A stretch of 64,000 nucleotides of DNA, taken from the NCBI GenBank assembly GCA_007244375.1, contig SCVW01000004.1, positions 52,454 to 116,453 on the forward strand. Direction: 5' to 3'. Positions 8,076 to 16,148 of this stretch are shown piece after piece (within the stretch, counting starts at the first letter, position 1; the number at the start of each line of letters is the position of its first letter). This stretch comes from Smithella sp. (GTDB taxonomy: Bacteria; Desulfobacterota; Syntrophia; Syntrophales; Smithellaceae). The notes below the pieces were generated by a model. It did no database searches. It was given only the letters and a program-made list of their open reading frames with translations, and had not been told where the DNA came from. The position numbers and the translations under genes are program-made.

Positions 8076-9475
8076 TTTAAAATCCCCCTTAAGTGCGTAA
8101 ACTCTTCTATTTTATCAATAATGGATTCCCAGGACTGTACCCTGTCGTCAAATCCGTCTCCATACAAAACAATCGTCGGATAACCTGCCTTCTCCAGATC
8201 TCTGACCAGCAACTTGACCATTCCCCATGTGTTGCGGCAGCCGATCGTGCCCATATAGACCACGAAATCAGGTTTCATGAGATTGGCACAACCCAGAACA
8301 TCATCACGCCACATATTTGGCGCGTCATAAGGTCCCCTGATCTGCTTGACCATCGGCATTCTCGAATTCATTGCCGCCAACGAATCAATCATTGCATCTA
8401 CAGAACTGTCGTCAATGCTGTATCCTTCATCTTCCCTACCTTTGGCATAAGGCATTTCCTGCTGCCAGAAACCGAAAAGAAGAGATCCGAGATGGCTGAT
8501 ATCCCTGCTTTCCAGAAAATCCCACATCCGGGCATTCGTCGTGTAATGATCGATGTAACAGAACATTCCCCTGGCTTTCTCCATACCGGATTTTGTGCCG
8601 GCTATGCCTTTTTGCATGTTATCCTTTGCTTTTTTGACCATTGACTGCAAAAGTTCCGTGTATTGCGGAAGGCCTCCCATCATAAATTTTCCGCCATATA
8701 GAAGTAAGTCGTACACGGGAGGAACAGGAGATGGTTTCAATCGAAGCATTTCAAAAATTTCTGCGGCGAGTTCATCCTGCATTCGGGTTTCTCTGATGAT
8801 TTTCCTCAGTTTATCCTCGTCAAGCTTACGGCCTGTTTGTTCCTCTAAAAATTTAATAAGCTCCCGATAATCTTCCCGATGGTATCTTTCAGTGCGCTCT
8901 TCAGTTAATGTGGAAGGGTAATTCAATTGATAAAAAGGCAAATCCAGATAGGCGGCGGCAAATGCAAAGGAATTGGCGTTGGTGTCGCAAACACCGGGAG
9001 AATCGCAAACAATGAAATCCGGCTTGACGCCCAGTCCTGACAAATAAGCTCCCAATGCTCCTCTTTGGGCGGAGCAGGATGTCTCCGTGAACCCCAGTTC
9101 ACAGCAGAAATCCAGAAATTCCGCCGTACCGCGTTTGAGAACAATAGTGCCCAGAACGGACCATACTTCCAGTGCCAAAGGTTGAACATCAAAAGCATAG
9201 AGAATAGGAATAGCCAGACAAAAGGTATTCATCGATACTTTTTTGCCCCGTTCTCTGGCTGTAACGCAGTCTTTCATGTATTTGGCAAGCAACTTCAGGA
9301 AAAGAACACCCGGCTCTCCCTGCCTTACAAAAGTGTCCAGTACATCTTTATAGTGATACACGTAGGGAAGAAGCGCTTCATATTCCTTTTTCGAGCCATC
9401 GTAAGTTTTTGCCGCGTTTTCCAAAATGGTCCACAGGTTCCAGTCATAATGATATTCCTTGGTTTCCCTTTTCAT
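8072..9475 (-). CDS. BCR/HgdAB-type catalytic subunit, 467-aa paralogue 1
   Basis: A large subunit of the benzoyl-CoA reductase / 2-hydroxyglutaryl-CoA dehydratase superfamily. It has ETSCSAQRGALGAY with a likely cluster Cys, CDSPGVCDTNANSFAFAA, LNYPSTLTEERTERYH and the terminal MGTIGCRNTWGMVKLLVRDL. Its length matches BzdO/BcrB-type subunits better than the smaller HgdB type. It is collinear and clearly homologous with the 467-aa protein at 9554-10957, so the pair arose by tandem duplication. The 3' end overlaps activator copy 2 by 4 nt. Whether the substrate is an aromatic CoA, a cyclic enoyl-CoA or a 2-hydroxyacyl-CoA cannot be read from sequence. Confidence 0.87.
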   Translation of the reverse strand: MKRETKEYHYDWNLWTILENAAKTYDGSKKEYEALLPYVYHYKDVLDTFVRQGEPGVLFLKLLAKYMKDCVTARERGKKVSMNTFCLAIPILYAFDVQPLALEVWSVLGTIVLKRGTAEFLDFCCELGFTETSCSAQRGALGAYLSGLGVKPDFIVCDSPGVCDTNANSFAFAAAYLDLPFYQLNYPSTLTEERTERYHREDYRELIKFLEEQTGRKLDEDKLRKIIRETRMQDELAAEIFEMLRLKPSPVPPVYDLLLYGGKFMMGGLPQYTELLQSMVKKAKDNMQKGIAGTKSGMEKARGMFCYIDHYTTNARMWDFLESRDISHLGSLLFGFWQQEMPYAKGREDEGYSIDDSSVDAMIDSLAAMNSRMPMVKQIRGPYDAPNMWRDDVLGCANLMKPDFVVYMGTIGCRNTWGMVKLLVRDLEKAGYPTIVLYGDGFDDRVQSWESIIDKIEEFTHLRGILK

Positions 9476-9553
9476 GCTCTCTCCTTTTATAAAAAGCCGG
9501 TACCTTGGTTATGCGGCAATAATTTCCAACATCGCTTAGCCCGACAATCAAAG

Positions 9554-10957
9554 TCAGGTTATGATTTTGCGGATCTTCAAAAATTCTTCAAGTTTGTCTG
9601 CTACCGCTTCCCATGATTGTACTCTGTCGTCGAAACTATCAGCATAGATATATAGCGTCGGAATACCGTGCTTTTCCAAGTCTCGGACGAAGGGCTTCAC
9701 CATTCCCCAAGTATTACGGCAGCCCATCGTTCCCATATAAACGACAAAATCCGGTTTCATGATGTTGATTGCGCCCAGCGTGTCATCCAGCCACATGCCA
9801 GGAGCATCATAAGGCCCCCGGATTTGTTTGACCATCGGCATTCTGGACATCTGGTCGGCAAGGGAATCAATGATGGCCTCAAGGCTTTCATCTTCGAGGT
9901 TGTATCCTTCATCCTCCTTGCCCGCGGCATACAAACTATCCTTCTGCCAGAAATTAAACAGTATAGAACCCATGTGTGAAATATCCCGCTTATCCAGAAA
10001 ATCCCACAGCCTTCCATCCGTCGTGTAATGATCAATGTAGCAGAAAAGTCCTCTGGCCCTTTCGTTGCCGGATGTTGTGCCAGCTTTGCCGGCCTCAGCT
10101 TTCTTTCTGGTATGTGCGACCATGGATTCCAGAAGTTGGGTGTATTCTTTTGTGCCGTTCATCATGAAACGACCACCGTAGAGCATCAGCTCATATATCG
10201 GAGGCATGGGAGAGGGCTTGAGCCGCTGCAGATCCAGCAGTTCGCAGGTAAGTTCATCCTGCCTTTTATTCTCTTTCATGATTTCACGTAGTTTTTCCAT
10301 ATCCAGTTTTCTGCCGGTCTGTTCTTCCAGAAAGGATATCAATCCCTTAAAATCAGCATGGTGATATTCCTTTGCACGTTCATCGGTAAGCGTGCTGGGA
10401 TAGTTAAGCTGATAAAAGGGAATATCCAGATAAGATGCGGCAAATGCAAAGGAATTGGCGTTGGTATCGCAGATTCCCGGAGAATCGTAAACAACGAAAT
10501 CAAGTTTTGTCGCCAGGTCGCACAGATAAGCTCCCAGCGAGCCTCTCTGCGAAGAACAGGATGTTTCTGTAAAACCGAGCTCGCTGCAATAGTCTAAAAA
10601 TTCGGAGGTTCCTCTCTTTAAAACCACGGTTCCAAGAACGCTCCAAGGCTCGAGAGTGACGGGTTGGATATTGAAAGCGTACAAAACAGGGGTGGCAAAA
10701 CAAAACGTTACGCCAGCCGTTTTCCTGCCTTCGATATGAGCACGAACGCAATCATTGGAGTATTTGGCGATAATCTTCAAAAAAAGTATGCCAGGTTCGC
10801 CGTGCTTGACAAAGGCATCCAATACGTTGCGATAATTGGGAATATAATTAAGAAGCGTTTCGTACTCCTTGCGGAAACCATCCGCCGTCTTGGAAGCGTT
10901 TTCCAGAATGGTCCACATATTCCAGTCGAAATTGTATTCTTTTGTTTCCTTTCTCAT
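9554..10957 (-). CDS. BCR/HgdAB-type catalytic subunit, 467-aa paralogue 2
   Basis: Same length and architecture as the following gene: both begin with an acidic TKEY-WN-WTILENA segment, carry ETSCS-QRG near residue 140, and end with MGCRNTWGMVKPFVRDLE and a terminal helix. Cluster Cys candidates and the CDTNANSFAFAA segment are kept, so both copies look functional. The start ATG 10957 follows a GAGGTT motif. With the 377-aa subunit upstream and the two ATPases downstream, the set (one small subunit, two large subunits, two activators) resembles an enlarged class I benzoyl-CoA reductase module. Confidence 0.87.
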   Translation of the reverse strand: MRKETKEYNFDWNMWTILENASKTADGFRKEYETLLNYIPNYRNVLDAFVKHGEPGILFLKIIAKYSNDCVRAHIEGRKTAGVTFCFATPVLYAFNIQPVTLEPWSVLGTVVLKRGTSEFLDYCSELGFTETSCSSQRGSLGAYLCDLATKLDFVVYDSPGICDTNANSFAFAASYLDIPFYQLNYPSTLTDERAKEYHHADFKGLISFLEEQTGRKLDMEKLREIMKENKRQDELTCELLDLQRLKPSPMPPIYELMLYGGRFMMNGTKEYTQLLESMVAHTRKKAEAGKAGTTSGNERARGLFCYIDHYTTDGRLWDFLDKRDISHMGSILFNFWQKDSLYAAGKEDEGYNLEDESLEAIIDSLADQMSRMPMVKQIRGPYDAPGMWLDDTLGAINIMKPDFVVYMGTMGCRNTWGMVKPFVRDLEKHGIPTLYIYADSFDDRVQSWEAVADKLEEFLKIRKIIT

Positions 10958-11050
10958 CTGGCAACCTCATTATTAACCCCGATAAACGGGATAAGTGCGT
11001 TAATAAAATTATTTTCTGTTTAAAAAGCGCAAAAAATAATTTCTAATTTA

Positions 11051-11284
11051 CTAAGCGTTCATACTGAGAACGGCGCCGTCTTTTATCCTCTGAATGTAGA
11101 GTTTTGCTCTTTCCTTCAGGATGTTTACGTCAACTTTTTTTTCTATTTCCTTGAAAGCCGGGAGAGCCGCTTCACGAAAAAGCGTTAAAGCGTCTATTGC
11201 ACGCTGTCTCTCTGCCAGCACTCTTGATGAATCAATGGCGATATTCTTGATGACTTCGATGGCGATTTTATCCTGTTGTTCCAT
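11051..11284 (-). CDS. Small helical protein of unknown function (77 aa)
   Basis: No family is recognised. The sequence is rich in charged and aliphatic residues, predicted mostly alpha-helical, with no Cys, no signal peptide and no membrane span. It has a strong ribosome site (AGGAGAATTTGCC before ATG 11284) and sits 14 bp after the 377-aa subunit and about 90 bp before the 467-aa paralogue. It is therefore part of the operon. It could be a small structural subunit or assembly partner of the reductase-type complex; that is a guess from position only. Confidence 0.65.
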   Translation of the reverse strand: MEQQDKIAIEVIKNIAIDSSRVLAERQRAIDALTLFREAALPAFKEIEKKVDVNILKERAKLYIQRIKDGAVLSMNA

Positions 11285-11298
11285 GGCAAATTCTCCTT

Positions 11299-12432
11299 TT
11301 AGGAAATTCTTTCCAGAAATGCGTCAATCCTCATCTTTACACGTCCCGACTCGGTAAGCGGTCCGTACTCTCTCTCCATCCTCATGCAGGGGATGCCTTC
11401 CTTTTCCAGGTCTCTTTCGAAAATGCCGTTTTCCGAACCGTGTAAATCGCAGAAGCGGATGTTCTGCAGGATGATGCCGTCCACCTTTGCCTCCTTTGCC
11501 CGGTCCATAATGTTTTTGAGCCTTGGCTTGTAATAACCGAACATACGCGGGCAATAGGCATGATTGAGATATCGTTTGGCCAAGGCGAACAACGGATCGC
11601 CTTCTTCCTCGGTAAGATCACTGTATGAGCGGGAACCGAAGCACATCGTATCGGTCACGATGACCGCTCCGCAGTCCTCGATGACCTTCATGAATTCCGG
11701 ATCATCATTGATAGATCCCACCAGCATCAGCCGTTTTTTACCTTTGATTGTTTCTTTTTTGGTTTCCAGTTGCGACAAGGTTTTGCGCAACATTTTGTTG
11801 AATTCATCCCTGGGTATGGCGGTACTGGCCAATATGATAGAAAGAGCGTCTTCGCCGTTGATAACCGGTTCATCTTTCACCCGGAGTTTATCCAGCTGCA
11901 TAAGCAGTTTCCTGCTCTCGTTATAAACACTGATGGCGCCTTTCAGCGCTTTATCCGTAATGGTCACACCGAAGTGTTTTTCGAGCTTCTCTTTAAGTTT
12001 TAAGGTTTCTTCATAAAACCACATCAGACTATAATCGGTTACTTTATGGGGAACTCCGAAATAGTGAAAAAATCCAGGCAGGATTCCTTTGTAGTCGTCC
12101 GCCGCCTTGCGCCAGCATTCATCCAGTCTTCTCATGGAATCGCATCCCGGCACGATGATCGTTCCATCGAGGAAATTGAACCTACCTTCTCCGGCAAGCT
12201 GCAGCACACATTTTGGAAAACTGCAGATAACCGGACCAAAGTAAGTATCGCCTATGGAAGAAGAGGTCGTTCCCGTTCCACGCAGGCGGTAGGGAAGGAT
12301 GTCGGCGGCATAAATAACCTCATCGGGAACATACGTACACGGATAACCAACTGCGGCCCTACCGCTTTCCTTCCACTTCCTCAAATAGGTATTTCCCATT
12401 GTATTGGCAATTTCTTTCCATTCGTTCATCAT
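11299..12432 (-). CDS. BCR/HgdB-type catalytic subunit, small (377 aa)
   Basis: A homologue of BzdN/BcrC/HgdB. The N-terminus has AAVGYPCTYVPDEVIYAADI with a likely cluster Cys, followed by VICSFPKCVLQLAGEG and VPGCDSMRRLDECW. The C-terminus has NIRFCDLHGSENGI and IPCMRMEREYGP. It is the small partner expected for the 467-aa subunits downstream. Start ATG 12432 (GGAGG 6 nt upstream) overlaps the last codon of the 427-aa unknown protein. It differs from the other small subunit (2751-3887) by, for example, PGCD in place of PSCA, so the two are not recent duplicates. Confidence 0.87.
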   Translation of the reverse strand: MMNEWKEIANTMGNTYLRKWKESGRAAVGYPCTYVPDEVIYAADILPYRLRGTGTTSSSIGDTYFGPVICSFPKCVLQLAGEGRFNFLDGTIIVPGCDSMRRLDECWRKAADDYKGILPGFFHYFGVPHKVTDYSLMWFYEETLKLKEKLEKHFGVTITDKALKGAISVYNESRKLLMQLDKLRVKDEPVINGEDALSIILASTAIPRDEFNKMLRKTLSQLETKKETIKGKKRLMLVGSINDDPEFMKVIEDCGAVIVTDTMCFGSRSYSDLTEEEGDPLFALAKRYLNHAYCPRMFGYYKPRLKNIMDRAKEAKVDGIILQNIRFCDLHGSENGIFERDLEKEGIPCMRMEREYGPLTESGRVKMRIDAFLERIS

Positions 12433-13712
12433 GTCGCACCTCCGTCCGCCAGAATAACCGACCTAAGATTTTCAATGGCTTTCCTGGCCTCCTTGCTTTG
12501 ATCAGATTTAACCATGTCACAGAATCCGTTTATCAATAAAGGCATTGTCGCAGGTGCCAATGTTTTAAAGGTATTGACGACTTCGGGAACAAGCCATCGC
12601 ACCGTTTTTTGCAGTTCATCCTCATCCACGGAATCGGCAAAACCGCGCAGGAGAGTCACAAATAGATCCGGACTTGCTTCATGGATATTATTCATGATTC
12701 TCAGCGAGGAGTTGAAATTCTCCGCCATGACCTGTGTGTCCAAATCGGCAATACCTATAGCGGCTGCTTCGACGAATTTTTCCTGATTGCTGTTTTCGTA
12801 AAGATTTAACTTGACGGCTTTGGCCCTGATTTTCGGGTTTTTCAGGGAGGAATAGGCAGCCAGCGATGCGAAGAGCATTTTCTCGTTTTCACCCATCACT
12901 TCCGCCAGAGATTTTGCGATTGTTTCAGTGTCTTCGGCCAGAACAACGCGTGCCTTCGTGAATATTTCGGGATTTATTTCACTGACGGCATCCTTCAGAA
13001 AGTTTGTCAGATAAATTTCAAAAAGCGGTTTTCCGCCCCTGGCCAGCAGATAGCTTCCCGTATGCAAACGGCGCAGTAGTTCGGAAAGCGTGTTGACAAG
13101 TTTTCCGATTTCCCTGCCGTTTAATTCTCTTACCACGGAGAGAAGAATATCCGCCGTCAGGTCGGGACCGAGGTTGTCCAGAAGCGAACCGACAATAAGG
13201 GAAAGGCTCTTGAGGGAAATATTACCCGCAGATACCAGCGTGGCCAGTATGGACCCCACCTTGGCCGGATATTTCCAGATACATTCAATGGCAACATTAA
13301 TGTTTTGAATAACATTCCCTTCGGAGCGATCAACCATTTCCTTGATTTCGCCGAAATCTGTGTTGACGATAAACTCGTTGAAGGCGGTCTGCCGTGGATA
13401 TTCAATGACTTTCTCCCCCTTTTTCAATTCCTCATTGGTTTCCCGGGCAAAGGCGGTCAGGAGTTTTCCCAGTTCGGCACCCATTTTGCTGTCGGATTTG
13501 CCTTCGGAGGACAGGATACTTTCCACCACATTTTCCACATTCGAAGACATCCGCGCTTTGAGTTTACTGTCGCCCGACCAGTCCTTCAACGCCTCACGGA
13601 TTACGGCTTTCACCAGCTTCCTGATCGTGGGCGTTTTTACTGTCTTCCAGACGACACTGCCGGTAAGATCAGTGGCATTATCCAGTTCGGCCGGTTTTTC
13701 AACATTTTTCAT
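12429..13712 (-). CDS. Unknown helical protein, largest of three related proteins (427 aa)
   Basis: No known family is recognised. It is soluble-looking, almost entirely helical, Cys-poor, and reads like a helical-repeat (ARM/HEAT-like) protein. A central segment (IWKYPAKVGSIL, then DNLGPDLTADILLSVVRELN and a Leu-rich helix) lines up with WQDPE-x-LG...KFSP-LL-D regions of the two genes upstream, so the three are related. GGAGG 8 nt before ATG 13712 favours that start over ATG 13727. It is translationally coupled to the 377-aa reductase subunit downstream, which argues for a shared function. No catalytic residues can be proposed. Confidence 0.7.
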   Translation of the reverse strand: MKNVEKPAELDNATDLTGSVVWKTVKTPTIRKLVKAVIREALKDWSGDSKLKARMSSNVENVVESILSSEGKSDSKMGAELGKLLTAFARETNEELKKGEKVIEYPRQTAFNEFIVNTDFGEIKEMVDRSEGNVIQNINVAIECIWKYPAKVGSILATLVSAGNISLKSLSLIVGSLLDNLGPDLTADILLSVVRELNGREIGKLVNTLSELLRRLHTGSYLLARGGKPLFEIYLTNFLKDAVSEINPEIFTKARVVLAEDTETIAKSLAEVMGENEKMLFASLAAYSSLKNPKIRAKAVKLNLYENSNQEKFVEAAAIGIADLDTQVMAENFNSSLRIMNNIHEASPDLFVTLLRGFADSVDEDELQKTVRWLVPEVVNTFKTLAPATMPLLINGFCDMVKSDQSKEARKAIENLRSVILADGGAT

Positions 13713-13762
13713 GGAACATACCTCCATTCAGTTTTAAACAATAACTCCAATAGATTCGGTAA

Positions 13763-14416
13763 TTATCGATAGTTCTGTTTTTTTTGCTTCATTCTTTTGC
13801 GCAACAGCTGCCATGTCCAGGAAAACAAATGCAACTTCTGATCGAGGACCGCGTTGACGATGGTGTGAGTTGCGTCCCGGAATTCTTCACCGTCGATATT
13901 TTTCACTACATCGGAAACGAACTTGCTTACCAGGCGGGGATCGTTTTTGCTGACATCATTGATAAACTTTGTTGCTGCATTAATTCCTTCACCGATCAAA
14001 GGAGGAGCTTCCTGCATTATTGTTTTGCCGATCGTTTCTCTTAATTCCGGTGAAACCTCCCAGAGGTTTTTCATCATCGTGGCGTAAGCGTCAGCGAGTA
14101 CTTTGAATTCTTCAGTGTCGATATCATTTATAATACTGCCAAGATAATCTCTGAGTAATTCCGGCGAAAATTTTTCATTAAGTTGCTTTCCCGTTTCTCC
14201 CAAAGCCCCTACGCAGGAGTTAACTATAGCTGGAATAGAGCCCAAAATGGACAGAATGACTTCCGGATCCTGCCAGATAAGAGCAACAACAAGCGGATGG
14301 GATTTGTCGGGTTTCCTGCTTTGTAAAGAACTACGTATTATATCTTTCACGAAGGGTGTGCTTAATACCTCTTTGAGTACTCCTCCCTTGGCGGGCATCG
14401 CGGCGCTATTTTCCAT
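13763..14416 (-). CDS. Unknown helical protein, second of three related proteins (217 aa)
   Basis: Not recognised. The N-terminal half contains the motif LIWQDPEVILSILGSIPAI, then a helix and QLNEKFSPELLRDYLGSI. The same arrangement occurs in the 145-aa protein just upstream (WQDPEFFLGLLGAVPSI, QLNDKFSPLLLHDFMKSL). The C-terminal half seems to be a second, more diverged helical repeat (PRLVSKFVSDVVKNIDGEEF) and ends with a strongly basic tail. The start overlaps the upstream gene by 11 bp and has GAGGAGAAC before ATG 14416. It may be a lipid- or acyl-binding or scaffolding protein; this is unsupported beyond fold impression. Confidence 0.7.
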   Translation of the reverse strand: MENSAAMPAKGGVLKEVLSTPFVKDIIRSSLQSRKPDKSHPLVVALIWQDPEVILSILGSIPAIVNSCVGALGETGKQLNEKFSPELLRDYLGSIINDIDTEEFKVLADAYATMMKNLWEVSPELRETIGKTIMQEAPPLIGEGINAATKFINDVSKNDPRLVSKFVSDVVKNIDGEEFRDATHTIVNAVLDQKLHLFSWTWQLLRKRMKQKKQNYR

Positions 14417-14843
14417 GTTCTCCTCCCTCCGTATTAGTATTGGAATCGTTTTGCTCCTGGTATGTTTCTTCCGCTATAGCCCACAATTCTGTTGCCAGTA
14501 CTTTGCCGTTGCGGACGATACTTTCCAGAGATTTTTTATCAATCGATAAGACAAGAGACTTCATAAAATCGTGAAGCAGCAGAGGTGAAAATTTATCGTT
14601 AAGCTGGATGAGCAGTTCATCCAGGCTTTGAATTAAGGTATTGAAGATAGAAGGAACGGCACCCAGCAATCCCAGAAAAAACTCCGGGTCCTGCCACATC
14701 ATCGTCCTGACCAGTCTTCGGCTTGCTTCGGGATCTATGTTCTGCAGAACAGTTCGTATGCCTTCTTTGAAGCCCGGCTTTTTGAGCAGTTCCTGAAAAA
14801 CTCGGTCGGTTAAGTCAATTACTCCTTTATTGGCTTCTTCCAT
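14406..14843 (-). CDS. Unknown helical protein, smallest of three related proteins (145 aa)
   Basis: The first of the three related genes in transcription order. It keeps a single unit of the shared helical module: KKPGFKEGIRTVLQNIDPEA, MMWQDPEFFLGLLGAVP and QLNDKFSPLLLHDFMKSL, followed by an acidic, Asn/Glu-rich tail that looks disordered. No Cys and no membrane span are seen. The start ATG 14843 has AGGAG 8 nt upstream, and the gene lies 11 bp after the acyl-CoA dehydrogenase. The order 145, 217, 427 aa suggests growth by duplication of one module. Confidence 0.7.
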   Translation of the reverse strand: MEEANKGVIDLTDRVFQELLKKPGFKEGIRTVLQNIDPEASRRLVRTMMWQDPEFFLGLLGAVPSIFNTLIQSLDELLIQLNDKFSPLLLHDFMKSLVLSIDKKSLESIVRNGKVLATELWAIAEETYQEQNDSNTNTEGGEHGK

Positions 14844-14854
14844 GATTTATTCTC

Positions 14855-16135
14855 CTATAATGTCTTGCAGTTGAAGAAATACCGTGCTGCTTCCATCTGA
14901 CAGAGCTGCTTGCCGCCCATCCATAACTGAATGATTTTGATATCGCGCCAATGCTTTTCGATATCGTATTCACGGTCGGCGCCATATGGGCCGAGAACAT
15001 CCATGGCCTTGCCGAAAATATCCACCGCTCTGTCAGAGACGAAGTCTTTCAGGTTACGCATCTTACAGGCCACTTCATCCGAATAGATGGGATAGCCATA
15101 AGGTTTGTTGCGCCTGTCGCCCATTTTTGCCGCTTCATAGGATAGAATTCTGCAGATATCTATATCTCCGGCGATCCGGCCAATAATCGAGGCAATATGA
15201 TCGTCTTCTTTCAGTGGCTTGTTCTTGTAAGTTTTCGTCGAGACGAAGTCATAGAGAATTTCATAAAGGTTGAGCATGGCGCCACACATAAATCCCATGC
15301 TGGCCGCTAATCCCCAGGGAATGATTTCGCGAAAAACTTGAGCGTCCATGCTCGGTCCATGAGCTCGATACCAGCTGGGTACTCTTACATCCTCGAACCA
15401 GATGTCGCTGTTTTTATCGGCGGCCATACCGGCTTTTTCATAAGGGCCCCCTTGAGTTACACCTTTGGTGTCGGCGGGAACGAAGATCATGGCAAAGTCT
15501 TTGAGATCAGTTGAGCCGGGTTTTGTCGTGCAGGGTACCACAAAAAGCTTGGCAACACCTCCACTGTTGGTCGGCCAGAGTTTGTGGCCGTTAATTACCC
15601 ATTCGTCGCCCTCCAAACGGGCAACGGTACGGATGGTTTTCCCTCCGGTCAATTCCAGATTTTCAATATCCGCTCCACCCTGAGGCTCAGTCATGGCATT
15701 GGCTGCGAACACAGCTTTTTCGGCATTGCAGAACATCGGCGCAAATTCTTTGGCCAGCCGCCAGTTCACATGAGGTTCGACAAGAATTGTTGTCAGCGGC
15801 CAATAGGTGACCATAAAAGCTACGGCCATAGCCGTGTCCGCCCGTCCAACCTCTTCCGCCAACGCGCAGGAGATGGTGAAGGCGGAATCGGATTGTCCAA
15901 TGCCCCATCCTCCCAGTTCCGGCGGGAACAGCGCTTTTTGAAGGCCTATGCCACTATTTCCCATGAGCTTGTCGAAGGCCGGCTCAATAATGTGATGGTC
16001 TTTCCAGTCTTCATCATATTTACGTCTGTAAGGCATTACCTCTTTGTCTGCCCAGTTTCTAATGACGCTACGGATGTGTTTGTCCATAGGCGATATATAT
16101 TCTTCCGGTTTTGAGAATTCATCGAAGTTTTTCAT
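14855..16135 (-). CDS. Acyl-CoA dehydrogenase-family protein, copy 2 (426 aa)
   Basis: A flavin-dependent acyl-CoA dehydrogenase fold is evident: FPPELGGWGIGQSD, the FAD/substrate loop MTEPQGGADIENLEL, WVINGHKLWPTN and a C-terminal EKHWRDIKIIQLWMGGKQ. Aligned without gaps to the medium-chain enzyme (EKLMRDAKIYQIYEGTAQ), the position of catalytic Glu376 is Met (about residue 406). The base must then come from another position, as in isovaleryl-CoA dehydrogenase, or the reaction differs. AAGGAG 7 nt before ATG 16135 sets the start. It is paired with copy 1, from which it differs clearly, so the two may form a heteromer. Confidence 0.85.
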   Translation of the reverse strand: MKNFDEFSKPEEYISPMDKHIRSVIRNWADKEVMPYRRKYDEDWKDHHIIEPAFDKLMGNSGIGLQKALFPPELGGWGIGQSDSAFTISCALAEEVGRADTAMAVAFMVTYWPLTTILVEPHVNWRLAKEFAPMFCNAEKAVFAANAMTEPQGGADIENLELTGGKTIRTVARLEGDEWVINGHKLWPTNSGGVAKLFVVPCTTKPGSTDLKDFAMIFVPADTKGVTQGGPYEKAGMAADKNSDIWFEDVRVPSWYRAHGPSMDAQVFREIIPWGLAASMGFMCGAMLNLYEILYDFVSTKTYKNKPLKEDDHIASIIGRIAGDIDICRILSYEAAKMGDRRNKPYGYPIYSDEVACKMRNLKDFVSDRAVDIFGKAMDVLGPYGADREYDIEKHWRDIKIIQLWMGGKQLCQMEAARYFFNCKTL

Positions 16136-16148
16136 TATTCGTCTCCTT

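Noticed and set aside
8093..8644. 183-aa plus-strand frame opposite the 467-aa subunit
   Set aside because: A shadow of the conserved gene, with no ribosome site and Arg/His-rich antisense composition.
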